A DNA stretch of 64,000 nucleotides from Daphnia carinata. Its lineage: Eukaryota; Arthropoda; Branchiopoda; Diplostraca; Daphniidae. The notes under the pieces were generated by a model. It made no database searches, was not told where the DNA came from, and saw nothing but the letters and a program-made list of their open reading frames with translations. The stretch lies in assembly GCF_022539665.2 (NCBI RefSeq), contig NC_081336.1, forward strand, positions 7,416,778 to 7,480,777. Direction: 5' to 3'. This document shows, piece after piece, positions 35,423 to 46,633 of the stretch; position 1 is the stretch's first letter; the number at the start of each line of letters is the position of its first letter. Made by a program: the position numbers and the translations under genes.

Positions 35423-36123
35423 CCATGCATCAATCAACGAGCTAGAACGACGAATACCAACAAACAATGGTCAGGCCTCTTGGAAAAAAAGAAGAGAACT
35501 TCATTCCAGTTGGATGTAGAGATGGACGATGCGAGATCCTATTCCTCCTATTGCGACGGACAAATAAAACGAACATGACGGTATTTCATTCAGCGAATGA
35601 TTTATTTTCATATACTGTATGTTGCACTTACTTGTGTGTCTACTTTTCCATTTCACGATTTCTTCTTCTTCTTTATAAACGAACCGCATTGTTCGATTAA
35701 AATATATATAACACTCATTTTCGGCTTTCAGGGCCTGTGGCTTATTCTACTACGATTTTATTGTCTGTATCTTTGTTTTTTTGACGTTATTTAATTTCTG
35801 TTTTCTAAATTCGAGCAGCAGCAGAAGTCGAAACAAGTCTGAAAAAGAAGTTAAACTTTAGGGTAAGAACGTGAAAGGACTGTCATTTCTGCGAATGCTC
35901 TTTAAAACGCTACTTGAAAATGATCTGCAAAATTACTCGACCAATACAAGCTGAGAATTCAAGTTTACCCTAAATGAGCTACACACTGCGCTCATGGCCG
36001 TTCTTTGGATTGTGAACATAAAGCTACGTACTAATCGTGAGTTTGAAATTCGGAATATGAAGGTTAACAAATAGTTATCGTTAAGAAAGCGTTTATCTCC
36101 TAATGTTCCGCAGCAAAGCTAGC
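35423..36123. other. 3' flank of the 32.7 kb gene up to the palindrome edge
   Basis: Holds the probable 3' UTR with AATAAA at 35563-35568, then unique non-coding sequence. The mirrored region begins at about 36124. Confidence 0.5.
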
Positions 36124-36151
36124 TTGCAAAAGCTCTTCAAAACAGTTTGAT

Positions 36152-36167
36152 GGCCCTGAAAAGGACC
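36152..36167 (-). terminator. histone 3' stem-loop of left H3
   Basis: On the minus strand this reads GGTCCTTTTCAGGGCC, the metazoan replication-dependent histone 3' hairpin with a TTTC loop. The third pair is a G-T(U) wobble instead of G-C. SLBP binding and U7-guided cleavage are known for this hairpin class. Confidence 0.9.
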
Positions 36168-36195
36168 GTTTTGTTGCACAGATCGTAGTAGATGT

Positions 36196-37201
<1,006 letters not shown>

Positions 37202-37236
37202 ATTTCATGAACTATTCCAGCACTTGTGTACCCATC

Positions 37237-37252
37237 GGCCCTTTTCAGGGCC
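37237..37252 (+). terminator. histone 3' stem-loop of left H4
   Basis: GGCCCTTTTCAGGGCC, a perfect six-pair stem with a TTTC loop, 36 bp after the H4 stop. Confidence 0.95.
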
Positions 37253-38434
37253 ACCATTTAAATGAAGAAGAGAGTGGGTTACTGCTTTTTAAATTTCACC
37301 AAGCTGAAATTGTAAATCAGATAAGTTTAAGAAATGTTCTCTTTCTGTTTTGCTGAAAACGTTCCATATCAATTGCTTAGGGGTTGTCTCTATTGACTGC
37401 TATATTGGTTTCCATGCATTTTCCGTGAACTAAACTCATAAATGAAGCACATCTGTCAGATGCAGGTAATAATGTAAACCCTTTCAAAAAGATCGATTAC
37501 GTTGTTCTCGTCTCAGGGACCTTGGCCGAAATATGCGTCCATTTTTGCCTGGCTTGATGTTGCCACGAGGTATTCTTCAACATTGCAATCCTTTTGCTCT
37601 TATTTTAACTATCAATTACATTGTACACACACACACACACACACACAAACAATCTAGGATCCTTTGAAAATTGAGTAAATGGACGCCCCCACCAACGATT
37701 ACTTTGAACGGATTTGCAAGCCCCGTTATCTATGGATAGAGTTACTTAAAAGTGTGATTCCCGCATAGACATCAAGTAGGCTCAAAGTTTACAAGGGAAT
37801 GAACGCTTGAGAAAAAGCGGGCAAGGAGTTGTAAGCTGCAGTCGACTATGCAACTTTCTAGTTAATTTTGTATTGCCCTTTTGGCAACAAAGATCATAAG
37901 CTCATTATTTTTGTCTTTCAGTTTTCGTACCCTCTCCCCCTTCTCGAACTTTCTTTAGAATCATTGCCCTTGAACGTCCTTTGCATTGGTTTTTCATAAC
38001 GCAACAGCTACTCTTACGAATACAACGCAAAAATGTGTTCTCCCCTGTCTGCAAGTTTTCCCTCGACAGCTTATGCCGTTTATTACCCTGCCTGTGATAA
38101 AGTTTCTTCCATCTGAGTGCAACATGTGCTACATTTTGCCGATTTTTTAAATCTTGTTTTACTGGACGACACGTGAACCCTTCTTAGTTCGGACAAGGCT
38201 CATGGTACATACATCTTAGCTAGGTAAGTGTTGAGGACAAGTGGCAGTGGGAAATACTGTTTTGTTCATTAGTTTTAATTTGTTGAAAGATTGTTACCAT
38301 TTATAACATTGCGACCAATCTGCCCTCTACGCACCTTCTATACCAAGTCAAATGGTCACATGAAATTCGTAGCAAAAAAGAATTGGCAAACTTAACAGCG
38401 GACTGAAGCAAATTCTAGCTCTTAAACAGTTGGT
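37253..38434. other. H4-H2B intergenic region, left (no H1 found)
   Basis: About 1.2 kb without a gene. I looked for a linker histone H1 in both directions and saw none. It contains a CA microsatellite at 37625-37647. The mirrored copy is 58764-59945. Confidence 0.7.
37625..37647 (+). repeat. CA microsatellite, left arm
   Basis: About 11-12 AC units. It is mirrored as a TG run at 59551-59573 in the right arm. Confidence 0.9.
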
Positions 38435-38450
38435 GGCCCTGAAAAGGGCC
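38435..38450 (-). terminator. histone 3' stem-loop of left H2B
   Basis: Perfect hairpin (minus strand GGCCCTTTTCAGGGCC) 35 bp past the H2B stop. Confidence 0.95.
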
Positions 38451-38482
38451 GTTTGGTTTAAGAGGAGACCAAGCAGAGATGT

Positions 38483-38854
38483 CTACTTGGTGCTGGTGTA
38501 CTTGGTGACGGCCTTGGTGCCTTCAGACACGGCGTGCTTGGCCAACTCACCGGGCAAAAGCAGACGGACGGCCGTCTGGATTTCCCGGGATGTGATGGTG
38601 GATCTCTTGTTGTAGTGAGCAAGACGGGAAGACTCTCCGGCGATGCGCTCGAAAATGTCGTTGACGAAGCTGTTCATGATCGTCATGGCTTTGGAGGAGA
38701 TGCCAGTGTCGGGGTGGACCTGCTTCAACACTTTGTAGATGTAAATGGCGTAGCTCTCCTTCCTCTTGCGCTTCTTCTTCTTGTCTCCCTTAACAATGTT
38801 CTTCTGGGCCTTACCAGCCTTCTTCGCTGCTTTTCCACTAACTTTGGGGGGCAT
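38483..38854 (-). CDS. H2B: histone H2B, left arm
   Basis: Full-length 123-codon intronless H2B. It has the basic tail [17 protein letters not shown], then [20 protein letters not shown], the core [20 protein letters not shown] and the end AVTKYTSTK with the ubiquitylatable lysine in context. It is divergent from the broken H2A, with 401 bp between starts. The protein equals the right-arm copy. A small cluster of codon differences (AGA TCC versus CGT TCG) sits near 38605, and the 3' UTR between stop and stem-loop differs more than the coding part. Confidence 0.98.
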   Translation of the reverse strand: MPPKVSGKAAKKAGKAQKNIVKGDKKKKRKRKESYAIYIYKVLKQVHPDTGISSKAMTIMNSFVNDIFERIAGESSRLAHYNKRSTITSREIQTAVRLLLPGELAKHAVSEGTKAVTKYTSTK

Positions 38855-39174
38855 TTTCCTTACTACTTGATGAAAATTGGTGCCAATCGCCGTACTTGTA
38901 AAATTGTAGTAACACCCGTAGGTCTTTTGGTTGTATTTGTATCAGAAGTCAAACAGCCGTCTACCTGAAGGTAGCCAATTTCCTGTAGCTGGGACCAGTG
39001 AGGGTAGCAGATTAATGCAGATGTTTCAGTAGTTAAGACCCAATGGGGAGCTTTTCATTGGGAACAGAAGGCGTTGTAGCATATTCTATGCCAAACAAGT
39101 AGGAATGTTGAAGAAGAAGTTTGGCCATTGGCTAAAAAGATTTAGTGCCTTTTTCCATTTACCGTCCAACTGGG

Positions 39175-39184
39175 TATATAAAAG
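39175..39184 (+). promoter_or_regulatory. TATA box of left H2A
   Basis: TATATAAAAG about 75 bp upstream of the H2A start. The promoter is intact although the gene is broken. Confidence 0.7.
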
Positions 39185-39255
39185 CAGTTTCAAGCTTACT
39201 ATTATTAACAATTTCCTCTGTGTAGGAACTAGCTGATCTAACCAACATACTTGTC

Positions 39256-39653
39256 ATGTCTGGTCGCGGCAAAGGTGGTAAAGTAAAGGGAAAGTCAAAG
39301 ACCCGTTCAAGCAGGGCCGGACTCCAGTTCCCCGTCGGTCGTATCCATCGTATGCTCCGTAAAGGATCGTACGCTGAGCGTGTCGGTGCCGGTGCCCCCG
39401 TATATTTGGCTGCTGTCATGGAGTACTTGGCAGCTGAGGTACTTGAGTTGGCTGGAAACGCCGCTCGTGACAACGAGAAGACTCGTATCATCTCCCGTCA
39501 CTTGTAATTAGTGGCCATCCGAAACGACGAAGAGTTGAACAAACTTCTCTCCGGAGTCCGGAGTTACCAATTACCATCGCTTAAGCTGGTGTTTTGCCCA
39601 ACATCCAGGCCGTCTTGTTGCCCAAGAAGACCGACAAGCCCGCCAAGGCTTAA
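39256..39653 (+). pseudogene. H2A: histone H2A pseudogene, left arm
   Basis: Starts normally with [19 protein letters not shown] and reads as H2A for 83 codons to IISRHL, then stops (TAA at 39505-39507) where H2A has a glutamine. A 3-base insertion follows, then AIRNDEELNKLLSG. Next come two micro-duplications (TCCGGAG twice and TTACCA twice) that add about 14 bases and shift the frame. A second stop (TAA) stands where the TIAQG glutamine should be. The original tail resumes out of frame to 39653. Substitutions in the intact part (RMLRKGS for RLLRKGN, DNEKTR for [12 protein letters not shown] for IIPRHL) also point to relaxed constraint. Any product would lack the docking domain and acidic-patch residues. 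Promoter and stem-loop are kept, and the right arm carries the same lesions. Confidence 0.92.
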
Positions 39654-39682
39654 TTCCTCCTTTACTTGTGTTGTTGATAAAC

Positions 39683-39698
39683 GGCCCTTCTCAGGGCC
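39683..39698 (+). terminator. histone 3' stem-loop of left H2A
   Basis: GGCCCTTCTCAGGGCC. The six-pair stem is perfect, but the loop is TCTC instead of the TTTC of the other three genes. Confidence 0.9.
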
Positions 39699-40184
39699 AC
39701 CACACACTGCAGAAACGACAATTTGCCACCGTCATTATTTGAAATCTAGTTTGCTAGATTCAAATGAGTGTAGAGTCTGACGTTGGTTTCGGTTTCGTAA
39801 CGTTTGCGCGCATAGCTGTCCAGTACAGACGTTTGTTTCATACCAAAGTCTTAACGATCAACCACTCCAACATTAATATGAATTGGGAAATCCCGCACGG
39901 TATTACGTTTAGCCCGATCCTTTTCGACGAGTTGACCCACTCACCTTGCATGATTTTTTGCTTAGCCAGCTACTATTTTTAGTTCCCTTCATCCAACCAA
40001 AATTAGAAAAACACGCGAATTCTGGCATGAAATATAGTTACAAATTTTAAATCAAGAGATATTTTAGACATACTGGCTTCTTTTTTTACGATTATGGGCA
40101 CGTTACCTGTGGCGTTCATAGCAGGATCTTTTTGAAACCATGCCGGTGTAGCAATAAACATGCTTATTATTTTTTTTTTTAAAT
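39699..40184. other. non-coding DNA distal to H2A, left arm
   Basis: No gene seen; the open frame at 39764-39982 has no protein-like features. It is mirrored at 57010-57499. Confidence 0.5.
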
Positions 40185-40225
40185 AAGCCCGACCGAGAAA
40201 AGCCCGACATTTCTCGGTCGGGCTT
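40185..40225. repeat. perfect 16-bp-arm hairpin, left arm
   Basis: AAGCCCGACCGAGAAA (40185-40200), a 9-base loop that itself repeats AGCCCGAC, then the exact reverse complement (40210-40225). Its GCCCGAC core matches the ends of the neighbouring TIR element, so it may be a collapsed pair of element ends. Confidence 0.85.
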
Positions 40226-40414
40226 TAAAAAATTTTCCGAAAAAACTGTCACTCATTGGAATTGCTTAAAAATCACAGGGTATACTCAAAATTGAATGCT
40301 AATTCCGGGAAAATTGCTATTTTTTTTTCAAGTTAATTGTTTTTGAAATACACCGAGTATTTGACGCAATGCTAGCGCGCCAGTACGCTACAGCGCTAGT
40401 GCGATGCTTATTTT

Positions 40415-41514
40415 GTCGGGCTTATTTTAAAACCTGACCAAACAGTATTTCCACTAGATGGCGCTGCAGATTCATCAGCCTCTAGCGTGTGAAATGGAAC
40501 TATTGTTATTTTTTGTTGTCATGTGATTCACATTGTTTACTTTGTTTTTAGGTTGACAACGTGTATTTGAGTTTCCCTCGTCTGAACGGTATTGTTATTT
40601 CTGTTTGTTTTTTGTTGTTTGTGTGTGTTTGTGTACACATACACCACACAGCCTTATTATTATTATTTGTTCTGGCATTCTACTTCGATTATTATGTGTG
40701 TGGTAGTGATTTGAAGTGGTATACAGGTCGTACCTGAAAACTGAACTTTAAGAACTTTGAAAGGCCATGTTATGGTCATTTACTATAGTTTACGTTTGAA
40801 ACTACGCAGATCTTTTGTAACTTGTCAAGGAGAACATAGTTTATTTTTTAAATTTTCGAAATTTGAACTTTCAGTACAACTTCCGGTTTGAAAATGCCTA
40901 ATAACTCAATATCTGTTGGTTTGAATGAAAAAAGAACCACATTTTCGTAATCCTCGTGAAATTTGGGGTCGAATCCATGTGTCAGTAGGAAATACCCGAA
41001 AATCGTCAAAAATCGCAAATTTCCCTGAACTATAGTTCAGGAAAAATCGCGATTTTGGCCAAATTGGACTTTTCGCCAAAAACAGGTCAAAATAGGTCAG
41101 ACACACCTTAAATTTCACGAGGATCACGAAAACCATATTCGTTTTGTTGTGGGCCCAGTATTTCTGGAGATATAGTCTACTTCCGGTCACTTCCGGTAAT
41201 TTTTTTTTCCAACTTCGCAAAAACTAAAAAATGAACATTAATATGCCAAACATTTTAAGCATTTTGATCATATGTGAAATGGTTTAGTGGCTTCTTTCGT
41301 TCTTGTTTTGTTATTTTACTGTTGGTTGATCGCGCGAATTGATATACTTTGACACTACTTCGTTAACAGAGACTACTAGCATTATGTATCACGCTAATGG
41401 GAAGGTGTACCTGGTAAATATAGATCATAGCATGAAGATATACCACATACTATTATTATAACCTTATCATGCACCGCCATCTGATGTACAGTCAGATTTA
41501 AAAATAAGCCCGAC
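40415..41514. mobile_element. non-autonomous TIR element (MITE-like), left arm
   Basis: The left end reads GTCGGGCTTATTTTAAAA and the right end is its imperfect reverse complement (ATTTAAAAATAAGCCCGAC). Similarity continues inward with CTGAC and GATGGCG words. The length is 1.1 kb with no transposase. Inside is a fold-back: 40941-40964 is complementary to 41110-41133, centred near an 18-bp perfect palindrome at 41024-41041. I cannot assign a superfamily and see no clear target duplication. Confidence 0.65.
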
Positions 41515-41570
41515 TGTTTCTTATTTTACGTTACGCTGTATCGTATTAGCACGCTACGGGAAATTACGTA

Positions 41571-41645
41571 ATACTAATAGCTCTGTGGTAGAGCGTTTGA
41601 CTACGGGAATCGAAAGTCAAGAGTTCGAGTCACGTATGGATCCTA
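41571..41645 (+). repeat. tRNA-like module 1, left arm
   Basis: An A-box-like TAGCTCTGTGGT (D arm GCTC/GAGC) and a B-box-like AGTTCGAGTCA at 41622-41632 have tRNA spacing. The anticodon and T stems do not pair properly, so this is a tRNA relic or SINE head, not a functional tRNA. Confidence 0.5.
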
Positions 41646-41838
41646 TGTGCCAGCGGATTGAGTTACGTTTCCCACTGTAGACAATATTTCTTTGTCCAAA
41701 AAATTAATCACTCTATTGTATTTCTAGGTGACATTACGAGACGGAAATATTAAATTGCGTTGGGAGGCGCAACAATATTATTACAAGTGCAAATAGGTTT
41801 CCTTCAAAAGACATGGAAAAATAGTTAACTAATTTTTA

Positions 41839-41908
41839 AGACTCATGGCTCTATGGTTGAGCATCGGCGTCGCACGCCAGAAATCGAGTGTTCAATCCCC
41901 TAAAAAGT
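41839..41908 (+). repeat. tRNA-like module 2, left arm
   Basis: TGGCTCTATGGTTGAGC resembles an A box and D arm. TGTTCAATCCC at 41889-41899 resembles a B box. A partial acceptor pairing (GACT/AGTC) is visible and the anticodon loop could read CGC. The T stem is poor, so it is a pseudo-tRNA or SINE-derived piece. Confidence 0.5.
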
Positions 41909-42171
41909 CAAAATGAAATTAAATAAGTATTTATAACTCAAAATGTCAAATATTGATACACAATGCATGTATACTATTCAATATCATTAATGCATTTAAA
42001 GTTGTAGAATCTCCATGAATTGAGATTAAAGTGCATCGTTCCATAAACAATGACGTCGTCTAACAATGAAATATTGGGAAGATTGGAAACAGCAAAAATT
42101 GAAAATATAACGTAGACGTCCATAAAATGACATTGCGACATAAATAAGGCAATGTTCACATTAGTGAACAG

Positions 42172-43840
42172 TGCAGAGCAACAGCACGACAGTAAAAAAA
42201 AAAAAAACCACCAAATTTTTTTTTTTTAAGAATTTGTATTGACAATATTCTGCACAATTTAAAGACTAGCAACTTTGAAATGGCAAAATAGCCGATTTCA
42301 AAGTTGCTGTCAACCAAGGTAGGGGGAGACACTACCTCAGTTGACTCACCGGGGAGATTACCCGGTGCGTGGCTAAGAGAAGCCGGAAGAAGAGCGAAGG
42401 TTGCGGACAAGCTTTTACGTGAGCGATTAACTGTTAATTCGGATTTTTGAGTAGCCTCACAGCCCTCCAATGATATCATCGGACCATGAGGACCCCCACG
42501 TCCCCTTTCCAGACAGCGCACTCACAACCGTTACTGCTGATCACAGTAGGGGCATGACCCCCTACGGGCTTATTAAAAATCAAGGGGAAACGGGGCCACA
42601 GAAAAGAAGGGAGCCCAGATATGCACTTCAATTTATATAACTGTTAATACTTTGTTTTCGGGGCGCAGCAACGACTGAAGGTAATGGGCAGGAAGCATTT
42701 TTCAAAAATTCCTTCGGGCTTCCAACCGTTATCATTATGAAATTTGGTTCGAATAAATACCTCTTTTGATTCAGTACGATTCTTAACCTATTTAAAGAAA
42801 ACGAAACATGAAGCAATTTTTAAACGTTTGCCTATCAATATATATATAAAATAAGGATCGGTGCAATCCTTCTTTACCTCTTGTTTTGGCGAACTACTGG
42901 TATTAACCGTATTCAGCTAATGGTTTGACAGACATAGTGCTTGCTTGGATGGTAAGTTGACGGGCAGCGAAGAAACTAATCATTAAGCGACTACCTATTT
43001 TCTAATACCTATGCAAATAACACAATAAATGGCATTCTAATTAGTTATAATCATGGGTTTCCAGTCACAAAAAAGAGACAGACTTATTGGCTGAGACGGT
43101 TCAAAACGTTCCAACTTCTTTCAGGACCCCTGCATCAGAATGATAGACTGAGGATGAGTTCGGAAGTCGCGAATTGAGATAGCCAATTTCGGAAATATAC
43201 TTGATCTCTTTCATACTAGGCATGTAATCTAAATTTGCTGTACAATGTACAACAAAAAACAAAGCAATAAAAATAATTCCGTATAAAAAATTTACAGAGT
43301 TGCACTTTGTTACACCTATTTGGCTTTGTAAAGTGATACTAACTTACAACATAGTCCTGTGAAGTTGGTCACCGGGCATGACAAGCAATACAACTTCGAT
43401 GTAAACTGAAGCAGTCCGATTCAAGAATGCTTAGGTTGTCCAAACACACTGCATAGTGACTGATGGAACAGCAGAAAATCAGCATGTAGATTAACTGATT
43501 TTCCAGAAATAAGTACTTTTGACGTTTGAAATTCTGACCAACTGTTTTTGATGTTCACATTTTTCAAATTGTTGAGCACGTACTTAAGGCCACCATAGCA
43601 CAGAATTTTTTCCAGTTTTGCAAACATACCATCACAGCATCTATGAGGAACAGGAGAGGTTAAAAGTTTTCTTTCTTTAAAAATCTATTCATTTCATAAC
43701 ATACCGTGATGTGTTCTTCTTTTGTAATGGGCAGCCTTCTCTAAGTACTTGCATAAGTAATACTTCAATACTTGGAACAGATGAAACAAGCGGTTGTGAT
43801 AAAAAAAAAAAAGTATCACCACCGCCAGTATGTTGTTAGG
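42172..43840. repeat. repeat A, copy 1 (left arm), with hairpin-rich core
   Basis: About 1.67 kb, repeated in direct orientation at 50998-52640 and inverted at 53355-55023. The core holds consecutive stems: 42268-42281 with 42295-42308 (14 bp perfect), 42309-42322 with 42332-42345 (two-part), 42347-42353 with 42361-42367, 42371-42374 with 42381-42384, and 42546-42552 with 42559-42565. On the minus strand a frame from 42521 (MRCLERGRGGPHGPM..) stays open through the core in all three copies. It could be a structured RNA, a mobile-element leader or a small protein; I recognise none. Confidence 0.8.
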
Positions 43841-44459
43841 ATTTTAACTTTACTAGATAGGTATGGCAATCCGTTTTACCCAAAAAAAACAATATAAGCC
43901 TTTTTCTGTTTTACTGCTTTCGCCATCTAACGGTCAGATTTCTAGTTAATTCTCTACATACATTGACCTAATATTTCTGCTGCGTTGCGCTGCTCCTACT
44001 ATGGTGTGTTTGCAAGGATTTCCTTCAGCGAAAATGAGCAATGCTAGTAGAAATTCTTCATTTCTTCAGAAAAAAGTTTGGCTTCAGAAAAAAATAAGAC
44101 TTCTTTGGATTGAAAAAGGATAGATCTGTGAGTATGCATATGACTTTCGTTGTTTAAATATTAATAAAACTTAATATCGAAAAAAAATATACTCTTTTTT
44201 TAAAACAATTTTTACGATTTTCCATGTGACACCAAGACATGGGAGACATGGATTGGATAATATGGTTACTTGAACACTGGATTTGCAAATGCAGAACAGC
44301 TGACTTATGTTTCACTCACATGTCAGTTGGAGATTTTCCGGGCAAAATTTCTAGTAACTCAGCATTTGGTACGATCTTTACTATAATTTTATACAGTATC
44401 CTGCATGTCTCATTAATAAAGATTTAAATCCTTTTATAGATTGACACATCAGTGAGGAA
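43841..44459. other. inner end of left arm, non-coding
   Basis: Unique to the two arms (mirrored at 52736-53354). The 62-codon frame at 44239 has no recognisable features. Confidence 0.5.
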
Positions 44460-44820
44460 TTAACGCTGTGTAATTTTGAAACCTTGATGCCCTCGTACTA
44501 ACTGGATTCGAATGGGTCGTTATGAACTGGGTAAGTTGAGGTAAAAGTAATTTGAGTGGGCACATCGATGATTGAGACTGCTAAAAGGTCCAATTGCATC
44601 TAAGACACTCAACAAACGCTTTGTGACATTCGTTGATTAAGTCATCTAGAATTTCACATTTTTTCATATAGGCGGCGTACATGGTACCGGCTATGAACAT
44701 ATTGTTAGAACAAGGTGTTGCTGGTGCGTCCCTGCCATGGTTCAAAAGCCAGAAGTTGTAATTGTCGCACTCACTCGTGAATTAGTATTCTAAGTTTGAG
44801 GGTTTGATATTTTCTCTTAG
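44460..44820. other. left end of palindrome spacer
   Basis: Non-arm sequence up to the first POLD1-like exon. The part just before 44820 ends in a splice-acceptor-like TTCTCTTAG, so it probably includes ancestral POLD1 intron. Confidence 0.5.
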
Positions 44821-45829
44821 AGACCCGGATGGAGCCTTAGAATACGCCAAACAAACAATTTCCGACTTGCTGTGCAACAAAGTCGATATCTCACTTGATT
44901 TTATCCGTTTGCCTTTTTTTTTATTAAAAAGGAGCTTACTAAAACAGATAAAGACTACGCCAGCAAACAGGCACATGGGGAACTAGATCACAAGATGCGT
45001 AAGCGAGATGCTGGTACAACTCCAAAATTAGGGGATCGAGTTCCGTATGACATTATTGCAGCTGCTAAAAATACACCAGCCTACCTCAAGGTTCGTCTTT
45101 GGATTTCAAATTTCTCATGAACCATTAAGTTTTCATACGTCTTTAGGCGGAAGACCCGATTTTTGTCCTGGAACACAGCGTACATATTGATGCCCGATAC
45201 TATTTGGAAAATCAGCTTTCAAAACCCCTTGTTCGGATTTTTGAACCCATACTTGGATCTAAAGCGGAATCATTGTTGCTACGTAAACACGGACTCATCG
45301 CATTTATTTGCTTGACATAATTGAACCGTTTGTGTTCCATGTTGTAGATGGTTACCATATCCAAACGCCTTCAGTTGTTATTTCAAAAATTGGTGGATTG
45401 GCTAGCTTTACCACACGCAAATCCATCTGTGTTGGATGCAAAACCGCCCTTCCAGACGATAGTGCTGTATGCAAGTAAGTCTAATTTCTGCCTAACTGGG
45501 CGATGTTTCTTAAAATTACTGTTCCAATTAAACAGATTTTGCAAGCCGAAAGAATCGGAGTTCTACCAGAGGGAAATTGGCCAACTTTATGCTCTCGAAG
45601 AGAAGTTTAATCGTTTATGGACAGAATGTCAACGGTGCCATTGAAGTCTCAACGAAGAGATTCTTTGTTCCAAGTAAATAGTTTGAGTGATATCATAATC
45701 ATGTTACATACTTAATACTAATCATTTGTCACATTTAGCCGAGATTGTCCCATCTTTTATATGAGGCCAAAAGTTAGAAAAGATCTCACGGAACAGGATA
45801 AACTTATGAAAAGATTCGGCCTACCCTGA
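44821..45829 (+). pseudogene. POLD1: POLD1 (DNA polymerase delta catalytic subunit) C-terminal pseudogene with introns
   Basis: Matches the C-terminus of the replicative polymerase delta catalytic subunit. Segments in order: DPDGALEYAKQTISDLLCNK, a damaged junction near 44890-44935, [79 protein letters not shown], then zinc/Fe-S region pieces CVGCKTALPD, CKPKESEFYQREIG and TECQRC, and finally [19 protein letters not shown] introns remain in place (for example after 45089 and 45277). A stop (TGA 45642-45644) falls where the family has a glycine after QRCH, and the frame ends at CTACCCTGA. It is an unprocessed genomic fragment, broken and lacking the polymerase and exonuclease domains. The functional gene is not in the window. 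Confidence 0.9.
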
Positions 45830-46633
45830 CAACCTACCGCTCTCATCAATGATGGTGCATACAGGTAATGGCTTGGCTTCTGTAAAATAGATTGAAAACT
45901 ATAAATTACACGACTCATTGTTCAGTAAGTTCCCCATAACCAAAAGATTTTAATAAAAATTGTGTATAGCGTCGTAAGAGTGTCGGAGGGAGTAGGCGGT
46001 AAAATGCGTGATGTCATGTAATTCCGTATTTTGAAAAACAAGTGTTGATGGCATTAGTAAGTAGATGTATAAAATATTATTAGAAACGTCACGTTGTTGC
46101 GAATGGTCTAGTCGGCGAAACATCGTGCGAATTAACGTGAATTAATTAGATTAAGTTCTTAGTCTTTTTTTTTTTTTTTTTTTTTTTCTTGTGATTTATT
46201 TCAAAATCTAGATTTTTTTTCTTCCCATCCCATTTTAAAAGTTTTTTTCATTGACAACAAATTTTACTTCCATTTATTTTATTTTTTTTCTTTCCTTTTT
46301 TTCTTTTCATTACTGCCACCTCGAAAGATGTAGCAAATTTGCAATAGACTAAATTCATTAATTATTTTTTTAATTCAGTAATTAATTCATTTGTAATTTA
46401 ATTTTTTAGGAAGTGCTAATTTATACAAACTCATTATTCTTAAACCCCAATTAAAGTCTTATTTGTCAAAGAAAATATTTGCTTTAGTCTTGTAGTGGGC
46501 TAGTCGCTAGGTGGCCCAGGTGCTGTGCTGAGCTGAGCTGAGCTGAACTGAACTGCTGATGGCCACGTTTAACATGGCGTCGTAGCGGCTGGTTATATCA
46601 CAGCAGCCGAACGTGGCAGATCTTTCTTTTTGT
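45830..46633. other. spacer DNA between the two pseudogenes
   Basis: No coding signal seen. There is a T run of about 22 near 46166-46187 and a short GAGCT tandem (about 46530-46555). Confidence 0.5.

Noticed and set aside
40906-41220. 104-codon frame on the minus strand, mirrored at 55974-56288
   Set aside because: Spans the internal fold-back of the TIR element, has A/T-biased composition and no motif; its presence in both arms is explained by the duplication.
41571-41908. Functional tRNA genes
   Set aside because: The anticodon and T stems do not pair and the acceptor stem is incomplete; kept only as tRNA-like modules.
44640-44720. Possible extra coding piece AAYMVPAMNILLEQG before the POLD1 fragment
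   Set aside because: Short and not matching POLD1 where it should; I could not link it to any protein.
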